In this document: piece by piece, positions 40,140 to 45,437 of the stretch
Position numbering within the stretch: the first letter of the stretch is position 1
Layout of the letters: every line of letters starts with the position of its first letter
Origin: a bacterium
Lineage (GTDB): Archaea; Thermoproteota; Nitrososphaeria; Nitrososphaerales; Gagatemarchaeaceae
Direction: 5' to 3'
DNA length: 45,437 bases
Assembly (NCBI GenBank): GCA_027310575.1
Contig: DAIDAO010000049.1
Span: 1 to 45,437 of the forward strand
Position numbers and translations under genes: made by a program
The notes under the pieces: model-generated
What the model was told of the DNA's origin: nothing
The model's database searches: none
Seen by the model: only the letters and a program-made list of their open reading frames with translations

Positions 40140-41420
40140 ATGGCTCAAAAATACGAGATGAAACAGATGGAACAAGCCAAACCAAACCCATTCGAAAACG
40201 CACTCGAACAGCTGAGGATTGCTGCAGAGTACCTGAAGCTTGACGATGGAATACACCAGATGCTGGCCAGCCCGAAGAGACAGCTCACGGTATCGCTCCC
40301 TGTAAAGATGGACAACGGGGAGACCCGCGTCTTCACAGGCTACAGGGTCCAGTACAACGACGCGAGGGGGCCATTCAAGGGCGGTATCAGATACCACCCC
40401 GGCGTAACGCTTGACGAAGTCAAGGCGCTCTCCGCCTGGATGACCTGGAAGACGAGCGTCGCGAACATCCCCTACGGCGGCGCCAAGGGGGGCATCATAT
40501 GCGACCCGAAGCACATGTCAATGGGAGAGCAGGAACGCATGACTCGGCGCTACGCGGCAGCCATCGCGCCCATAATCGGGCCCTACAAGGACATACCCGC
40601 GCCAGACGTCTACACCAACGCCCAGACCATGGCCTGGATCCTCGACACCTACAGCACCCTGGAGGGATTCATGTCCCCGGCGGTGATCACGGGCAAGCCC
40701 ATATCTCTAGGAGGCTCTCTCGGAAGGGACAAGGCGACCGGCAGGGGCGCAGTCTTCACCACAGTGGCTGCGGCCAAGGTGAACAAGGTCGACCTGAAGA
40801 AGGCGACCTTCGCAGTTCAGGGCTACGGCAACGCCGGGTCCAACTATGCGGAGATACTCCAGACCTACGGCCCGAAGCTCATGGGCGCCAGTGACTCGAA
40901 GGGCTCGATAACGAGCAAGACCCCCATCGACGCGAACAAGCTGCTCGCTCACAAGGAGAAGACCGGGTCGGTGGTCGGCTTCCCAGGAAGCCAGAAGGTC
41001 TCCGACAAGGAACTCCTTCAGTCGGACGTCGACATCCTGAGTCCAGCAGCGCTCGAGAACAGCATCCTCCCGGACACCGCGAAGGGAATCAGGGCGAAGA
41101 TCATCACAGAATGCGCCAACGGGCCGACCACGCCCGAAGCGGACAAGATCCTGCACAAGAACGGAGTCTTCGTCGTCCCGGACATCCTCGCCAACTCCGG
41201 AGGGGTGATCGTGAGCTACCTGGAGTGGGTCCAGAACCTGGAGAGGATATCGTGGACCGAGGTAGAGGTCAACGACATGCTCGAGAAGAAGATCACGTCT
41301 GCGTTCCACGACGTCCACGCCGCCAGCCAGAAGCACGGCGTCGACATGAGGACCGGCGCGATGATCGTCGGTGTCGGCAGGGTCGCAGACGCAGTCAAGA
41401 CACTCGGGGTCTTCCCGTAG
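40140..41420 (+). CDS. gdhA: Glutamate dehydrogenase
   Basis: A 426-aa hexameric-type enzyme linking 2-oxoglutarate and ammonia to glutamate. GPFKGGIRYHPGV and PYGGAKGGI (near residues 80-92 and 112-120) carry the substrate-binding and catalytic Lys. PAPDVYTNAQTMAW supplies the catalytic Asp. The Rossmann motif is GYGNAGS near 225. ANGPTT and DILANSGGV follow. Length matches archaeal GDH of about 420 aa. The protein would join carbon and nitrogen metabolism and is likely highly expressed judging from its promoter. Coenzyme preference cannot be read with certainty. Confidence 0.97.
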   Translation: MAQKYEMKQMEQAKPNPFENALEQLRIAAEYLKLDDGIHQMLASPKRQLTVSLPVKMDNGETRVFTGYRVQYNDARGPFKGGIRYHPGVTLDEVKALSAWMTWKTSVANIPYGGAKGGIICDPKHMSMGEQERMTRRYAAAIAPIIGPYKDIPAPDVYTNAQTMAWILDTYSTLEGFMSPAVITGKPISLGGSLGRDKATGRGAVFTTVAAAKVNKVDLKKATFAVQGYGNAGSNYAEILQTYGPKLMGASDSKGSITSKTPIDANKLLAHKEKTGSVVGFPGSQKVSDKELLQSDVDILSPAALENSILPDTAKGIRAKIITECANGPTTPEADKILHKNGVFVVPDILANSGGVIVSYLEWVQNLERISWTEVEVNDMLEKKITSAFHDVHAASQKHGVDMRTGAMIVGVGRVADAVKTLGVFP

Positions 41421-41509
41421 GCAGGAAGCTCCACACGGACAGGGCGCCGTCGGAGAAGTGCCGAGGGCGCTCTTCTCACTGTTTTTTATGACTCGGGGAT
41501 AGCGAATGC

Positions 41510-42412
41510 CTAGGACCGTTCGGCTGTCGAGATCCTGCTCTCCAGCTCTCTGACCAGGGACGCGCTCCCGACGTAGGCGGGGGAGGTCTCAGCCAGAGAC
41601 TTCGGCTCTATGTCGAGGATGTTCTTCCGACCGTCGGTCGCATACCCGCCGGCCTGTTCGTTGATGAAGGCCATGGGCGCGGTCTCGTAGAGGACCCTCA
41701 GCTTCCCGCCTGGCTTCTTCACCAGCTGCGGGTAGGCGAAGACCCCGCCTCTGCCGAGGACCTGGTTATAGTCCCCGACGAAGGTCCCGCAGTACCTGAC
41801 GCGCATGCCCCTCCCCTCAAGGGAATCGACGAAGTCCCGCACGGGAGGGATCCACTCGCTCCTGAAACCTCCAATCCCGTAGACCTCCGGCTTGTCAGGC
41901 ACCTTCAGGTCGACTCCGAGGAGCTCGAAGGACATGTTCGGCCCCTGCCGGACGGCGACGAACCTGTGGACCCCCTTCCCGAAGGAGAAGGTGAGGGTCA
42001 TGACGTTGCCGTAGGTGACATAGAGCGCGCCGACTAGGCTGCGACCGGGCGCCGGGAGCTTCTTCGAATAGAACCCGAAGATGCTGCCTAGAGGGTTGTT
42101 GGTCTCGACGTTCGAGCTCCCGTCGAGCGGGTCCATGGCCACGCTGGTGCGCCCCTTCCCTTCCGCTGGCTCTGCCATCTCCTCGGACGCGACCTCGGCC
42201 GCCAGCCCGGTGGCTGTAAGCGTCTCGGCGAAGACGTCGTTGGAGAAGACGTCGATCGCTTTCTGCGTCTCCCCGGAAGGGTTGGTCGCTGCGAGGAGCC
42301 CTGACTTGAAAGGGATGTTGTCCCAGACGGTCACGGAAGCCTTGGCGACCGCCAAGGTCATCGCTGCCAGCTCGTCGGGAGCGTTCAGCCTCAGGAACTC
42401 GTCGAGCTTCAA
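41510..42412 (-). CDS. fbp: Class I fructose-1,6-bisphosphatase
   Basis: A 300-aa enzyme that dephosphorylates fructose-1,6-bisphosphate in gluconeogenesis. The metal site AMDPLDGSSNVETN is near residues 92-105. CGTFVGDYNQVL and YETAPMAFINEQAGG near the C-terminus are the substrate-binding segments of class I (Pig-type) FBPases. Many archaea use the unrelated bifunctional FBP aldolase/phosphatase instead. TTG 42412 has a TCTAAAAG box about 32 nt upstream. It is divergent from the DhnA-type aldolase, which makes its substrate. Confidence 0.93.
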   Translation of the reverse strand: MKLDEFLRLNAPDELAAMTLAVAKASVTVWDNIPFKSGLLAATNPSGETQKAIDVFSNDVFAETLTATGLAAEVASEEMAEPAEGKGRTSVAMDPLDGSSNVETNNPLGSIFGFYSKKLPAPGRSLVGALYVTYGNVMTLTFSFGKGVHRFVAVRQGPNMSFELLGVDLKVPDKPEVYGIGGFRSEWIPPVRDFVDSLEGRGMRVRYCGTFVGDYNQVLGRGGVFAYPQLVKKPGGKLRVLYETAPMAFINEQAGGYATDGRKNILDIEPKSLAETSPAYVGSASLVRELESRISTAERS

Positions 42413-42493
42413 TCCGAATGGCGTGGCGGCCGCAGCATCCGGCTTTTAGAGATATGGCGCGGCCATTCCGTGAGATTGCCGCGCAGTAAACCT

Positions 42494-42502
42494 GTTAAAT
42501 AG
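42494..42502 (+). promoter_or_regulatory. TATA box of the aldolase gene
   Basis: GTTAAATAG is centred about 25 nt before GTG 42523, giving a leaderless transcript. The divergent fbp promoter box (42441-42450) is about 45 bp away. Confidence 0.6.
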
Positions 42503-42522
42503 CGAGCTGGCAGGTCCGGCCT

Positions 42523-43272
42523 GTGAAGCAGGACCGCATGGCTCCGTTCCTGAAGGACGGGAGGAGTATGCTGCTCGCGTATGATCAGGGGCTCGAGCAC
42601 GGGCCCTCGACGGACTTCAACGACAGGAACGTGGACCCGGCCTTCATCATGGACATCGCGGTGAAGGGGAGGTTCAATGGCGTGATATTCCAGAAGGGGA
42701 CGGCGGAGAGGTTCTACGACGGACGGGTCCCTCTGATAGTGAAGGTGAACGGGAAGACCAGCCTCCCCAAGGGGGAGCCGGTCTCGAGGCAGGTCTGCAG
42801 CATCAAGCAGGCCGTTTCGCTCGGGGCAAAGGGGGTCGGGTACACCATCTACCTTGGGAGCGGGCTCGAATCCGAGATGCTCGCAGAGTTCGGCAGGGTC
42901 CAGGAAGAAGCCCACGAGAGGGGGATCGCAGCGATCGCCTGGATCTACCCGCGGGGGGCAGCGGTGCAGAACGACACGTCCAAGGATATCGTGTCCTATG
43001 CCGCAAGGACAGGGCTGGAGCTCGGGGCAGACGCGGTCAAGATAAAGTACACAGGGGACTCTGCGAGCTTCTCCTGGGCGGTGAAGTCGGCGGGGGGTGT
43101 CAGGGTGTTCATGAGCGGGGGGCCGAAGGCGCCGACCGACGACGACTTCCTGAAGCAGGTCAAGGGCGTGATAGAGGCGGGAGGGACAGGGCTCGCAGTG
43201 GGCAGGAACGTGTGGCAGAACCAGGACCCGCTGGCCATGGCGGACAAGCTCAGGAAAGTAATCTTCGGATAG
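42523..43272 (+). CDS. fba: DhnA-type class I fructose-bisphosphate aldolase
   Basis: A 249-aa archaeal-type aldolase (FbaB/DhnA family) that condenses DHAP and glyceraldehyde-3-phosphate. LLAYDQGLEHGPS near residues 17-29 is the family signature. VKIKYTGD near 174 carries the Schiff-base lysine. RVFMSGGPKAP and AGGTGLAVGRNVWQ form the phosphate site. The GTG start fits the TATA box 25 nt upstream. With tpiA and the class I FBPase it completes the triose phosphate to fructose-6-phosphate steps within 4 kb. Confidence 0.94.
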   Translation: MKQDRMAPFLKDGRSMLLAYDQGLEHGPSTDFNDRNVDPAFIMDIAVKGRFNGVIFQKGTAERFYDGRVPLIVKVNGKTSLPKGEPVSRQVCSIKQAVSLGAKGVGYTIYLGSGLESEMLAEFGRVQEEAHERGIAAIAWIYPRGAAVQNDTSKDIVSYAARTGLELGADAVKIKYTGDSASFSWAVKSAGGVRVFMSGGPKAPTDDDFLKQVKGVIEAGGTGLAVGRNVWQNQDPLAMADKLRKVIFG

Positions 43273-43279
43273 TCGCCGA

Positions 43280-44167
43280 CTACTTCGACAGCAGTCTCCA
43301 GGACAGGACTATCCCGAGGAGAGAGAGCAGCGCCGCGAAGCCGACGAGGACGCCGAAGTCGGCCCAAAGGGGAGCCAGTACCGAGTACCCCGGGGCCGAT
43401 GTGGCACCCAACAGCATCTGTCTGACTCCGTCGACCGCGTAGCTCACGGGATTGAGCCTCACGACGGTCTGAAGCCACCCTGGCATACTCTCAACCGGGA
43501 GCAGCGCGTTGCTCGCGAATAGGAGTGGAAGGTTGAGCAGGTTGATGATGGCCATCTGCGTCTGCCAGTCTGCCGACCTGAGAGCAAGCATCACGAAGAG
43601 TGAGGAGAGTCCGAACGACATGAAGAAGAGTATCGCGAACGACCCTGCGACAGTCATGATGCCAAAGTTCGCGGTATCCATCCCGAAAGCTACCGCGATG
43701 CCAAGGACGACCGCGGCCTGGATGAGCGAGCGGACCACACTCTGCAATACTTTGCTCACTACGATGGCTCCCCTGCCAACTGGAGTGCTCAAGGCCTTGT
43801 TCATGAAACCAAATCGCCTGTCCCAGACCACGGACATGCCTGCGAACGCGGCTGTGAAGAGGATGATAAACGCCAGCATCCCCGCGCTGAGGTAGGAGAA
43901 ATACCCCCCTGGAACGTCGAGGGACAGGTTGATGGCCTTCCCGAAGAGGCCCAGCCACACGACCGGCTGCACGAGCGAGATCACGAGCTGGATGGGGTTC
44001 TTGTACCACTTGACAAGGTCCCGGTTGGTCAGGGCCCAGAGCCCGTGCAGCGGGCTCCTGTTGAGCTTCGGCGCTGCCCTGAAGGCGCGCTCGCGCATCT
44101 TCTGGCCCTCGTCCTGAGCCAGCTGCTCCTGCGTAGTCACCGTCGACCGCGTCAGATCGTCGGTCAA
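43280..44167 (-). CDS. ABC-2 type (DrrB-like) exporter permease
   Basis: A 295-aa membrane protein: a cytoplasmic N-terminus of about 50 residues, then six helices. The ABC-2 signature region RLNPVSYAVDGVRQMLLG is near residues 236-253, and the paired DLVKWYKNPIQLVISLVQPVVW is at the start of helix 1. It follows the ATPase gene by 7 nt and is the pump's membrane half. Similar DrrB proteins export drugs or lipids; no substrate is indicated. TTG 44167 is the start chosen. The gene ends 7 nt from the convergent aldolase stop. Confidence 0.9.
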   Translation of the reverse strand: MTDDLTRSTVTTQEQLAQDEGQKMRERAFRAAPKLNRSPLHGLWALTNRDLVKWYKNPIQLVISLVQPVVWLGLFGKAINLSLDVPGGYFSYLSAGMLAFIILFTAAFAGMSVVWDRRFGFMNKALSTPVGRGAIVVSKVLQSVVRSLIQAAVVLGIAVAFGMDTANFGIMTVAGSFAILFFMSFGLSSLFVMLALRSADWQTQMAIINLLNLPLLFASNALLPVESMPGWLQTVVRLNPVSYAVDGVRQMLLGATSAPGYSVLAPLWADFGVLVGFAALLSLLGIVLSWRLLSK

Positions 44168-44174
44168 CCGCCGG

Positions 44175-45173
44175 TCACCTGCGCGCCCTCATCAGCGTCA
44201 CCCGGTGCTTGAAGGCGTCCATCTTGCTGGCCTCCTCTTCTCTTATGCCGTGGCCCGTGAACTCAAGGTAGGCCTCGTCGAGCGTAGGCTTCGTCAGGGA
44301 TATCTTCGTGACCTGCAGCCCCTTGGACCTCAGGAGGTCGATTATCTGGATCGACGACTCCTCCCCGACCTCCGACTTTATCCTGTATTCGTGGTCGCTC
44401 TTCTTCACGTCCTTGACGAGCGAGAGCTTCCTGATGTCGTCCGAAATGTCTGGGTCGCTCTCGGCCACGCCTACGACTATCACGTCCCCGCCTATGCTGG
44501 CCTTGAGCTCGGTCGGCGTACCTATCCGCACTATGTGCCCGTGGTCGATTATAGCTATCCTGTCGCACAGGGAGTCCGCCTCTTCCAGGTAGTGGGTCGT
44601 GAGGAAGAGGGTCATCCTGTACTCCTCCTTCAGCATCCGGATGTAGTTCCAGACTGCGGTCCTGGTCTGGACGTCGAGCCCCAGCGTCGGCTCGTCGAGG
44701 AACAGGAGCTTGGGGTAGTTTATCAGCCCGCTCGCCAGTTCGAGCCTCCTCCTCATCCCCCCCGAGTACGTGCTGACCTTCCTGTCGGCCGCGTCCTCAA
44801 GCTCCACCAGCCTGAGGAGTTCCATCGCGTGAGGCTTGGAGTCGCTCCTCGGGATGCCGTAGAGGTCGGCGCACAGGAGGATGTTCTGGAGGCCGGTCAG
44901 GTCCTCGTCCGCAGTGTACTCCTGCGGGACTACGCCCACCCTCCTCCTGACTTCGTTCGGGTGCTTGTGGATGTCGAGGCCGTCCACCACGGCCTTGCCC
45001 CCGGACGCAGTGAGCAGCGTCGTGAGCACGCTGATCGTGGTCGTCTTCCCGGCCCCGTTCGGCCCGAGGAACCCGTAGAGCTCGCCACGTTCGACGGTGA
45101 GGTCCAACGCGTCCACCGCGCGGACGTCGCCGTAGCGCTTGGTGAGCCCGCTCGTGCGGATCGCGGCCGTCAC
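44175..45173 (-). CDS. ABC transporter ATPase (DrrA-like)
   Basis: A 332-aa nucleotide-binding protein. Walker A is GPNGAGKT near residues 37-44, the Q-loop is VVPQEYTADEDLTG, the ABC signature is STYSGGMRRRLELA, and Walker B is LLFLDEPTLGLD, followed by LTTHYLEEAD. The C-terminal 110 residues are the DrrA-type extension. GTG 45173 is chosen because the fold starts there and it overlaps the upstream stop as GTGA. Arg codons are all CGN in the first 25 or so residues and almost all AGG from EVRRRV (near 74) onward, a break in codon use inside one gene. Confidence 0.92.
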   Translation of the reverse strand: MTAAIRTSGLTKRYGDVRAVDALDLTVERGELYGFLGPNGAGKTTTISVLTTLLTASGGKAVVDGLDIHKHPNEVRRRVGVVPQEYTADEDLTGLQNILLCADLYGIPRSDSKPHAMELLRLVELEDAADRKVSTYSGGMRRRLELASGLINYPKLLFLDEPTLGLDVQTRTAVWNYIRMLKEEYRMTLFLTTHYLEEADSLCDRIAIIDHGHIVRIGTPTELKASIGGDVIVVGVAESDPDISDDIRKLSLVKDVKKSDHEYRIKSEVGEESSIQIIDLLRSKGLQVTKISLTKPTLDEAYLEFTGHGIREEEASKMDAFKHRVTLMRARR

Positions 45174-45437
45174 TTGAGGGCGGCGGCGTCCTCCTGGAGG
45201 GTCGCCACGTCCACGAAGCCGACGAGGAGCCATGCCTGGTCGCCCCGATCGACCAGGATCGCCGAGGCGAGCGGACCGGCGTACGGCAGGAGCGATCGGA
45301 GCTGGGCGGGTGGCGGACCGTCGAGACGGACCGCGGCCCGCAGGTCGAACCCCGAGCCGAAGAACCGGACCCCGGAGACGGCCTCGGGCGCGGCCGGCTC
45401 GGCCGCGGGCTCGCGGAGATCCCGCACGGTCGCGCCC
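45170..45437 (-). CDS. Unrecognised protein, 5' part beyond the window
   Basis: The minus-strand frame is open to the window edge and ends at the TGA overlapping the ABC ATPase start. About 85 C-terminal residues are visible, Ala/Leu/Arg-rich, with LRSLLPYAGPLASAILVDRGDQAWLLVGFVD as the central part (quoted only as a location, near 45220-45320). No family is recognised. All Arg codons are CGN and G+C is well above the rest of the window, unlike the AGG-rich neighbours. The gene is partial; the GTG at 45425-45427 may not be the true start. Confidence 0.55.
   Translation of the reverse strand, partial: GATVRDLREPAAEPAAPEAVSGVRFFGSGFDLRAAVRLDGPPPAQLRSLLPYAGPLASAILVDRGDQAWLLVGFVDVATLQEDAAALK

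Noticed and set aside
1-45437. CRISPR arrays, insertion sequences, rRNA genes, integrase or attachment sites
   Set aside because: I looked for direct-repeat arrays, transposase motifs, terminal repeats next to the tRNAs and rRNA landmarks and found none.

Overview
The window is one continuous archaeal chromosome segment, G+C-rich (roughly 60-65% by eye) and densely coded on both strands. The gene content is archaeal: a CdvB/ESCRT-III division protein, a histone, deoxyhypusine synthase, a TFB paralogue, S17e, KEOPS Cgi121, a THUMP protein, an archaeal triosephosphate isomerase, a DhnA-type aldolase, and a tRNA-Cys interrupted by two introns. The heme-copper oxidase operon with an embedded blue-copper protein, the IleRS signature (WDTQGLPVELQAE) and the DUF5679 protein point most strongly to an aerobic Nitrososphaeria/Thaumarchaeota-like lineage of the Thermoproteota. 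That placement is inference. No ammonia-oxidation genes are visible. TATA-like boxes 25-33 nt upstream of the first codon are common, so much transcription is probably leaderless, and TTG and GTG starts are frequent.

Layout. 1-10.3 kb: cdvB, a phosphoesterase, ileS, gtrA, a beta-CASP nuclease, a six-hairpin glycosidase, cysS and a DUF5679 mini-protein. 10.3-10.6 kb: an AT-richer stretch with no gene I can support. 10.6-12.8 kb: an MFS transporter converging on a diiron R2-like protein. 12.8-16.7 kb: the terminal oxidase operon (subunit II, fused I+III, IV, cupredoxin). 16.8-19.1 kb: tRNA-Cys with two introns and a membrane pyrophosphatase of the K+-independent type. 19.1-21.2 kb: deoxyhypusine synthase and a divergent TFB.

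21.2-28.0 kb is the most unusual block, a Tad/type-IV-pilus-like locus. A leftward operon of five short membrane-anchored proteins faces a rightward set: TadA/FlaI-type ATPase, two small T2SSF-like membrane proteins, a 69-aa Flp-like pilin and a HerA/VirB4-like ATPase. No prepilin peptidase is present in the window.

28-32 kb: a leftward set of Fap7-like kinase, MsrA, a SelB/EF-Tu-like factor without a working G domain, and an S9 peptidase. 32-35.4 kb: an FTR1-like membrane protein, an M3 peptidase, a frameshifted membrane protein, tRNA-Glu(CTC) and a histone. 35.6-39.3 kb: translation and tRNA-modification genes (TatD, S17e, SerK-like, a ubiquitin-like/MoaD-like protein, Cgi121, THUMP, TsaC), plus a 30-aa acidic micro-protein. 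39.4-43.3 kb: central carbon and nitrogen metabolism (Tpi, GDH, class I FBPase, DhnA aldolase), giving a triose-phosphate to fructose-6-phosphate route. 43.3 kb to the end: a DrrAB-like ABC exporter and a truncated gene whose codon use differs sharply from the rest, suggesting a transfer or assembly junction near 45.0 kb.

Convergent neighbours often overlap at their 3' ends, and three pairs share a single CTAG as both stop codons. Operon neighbours are commonly joined by ATGA, GTGA or TTGA overlaps.
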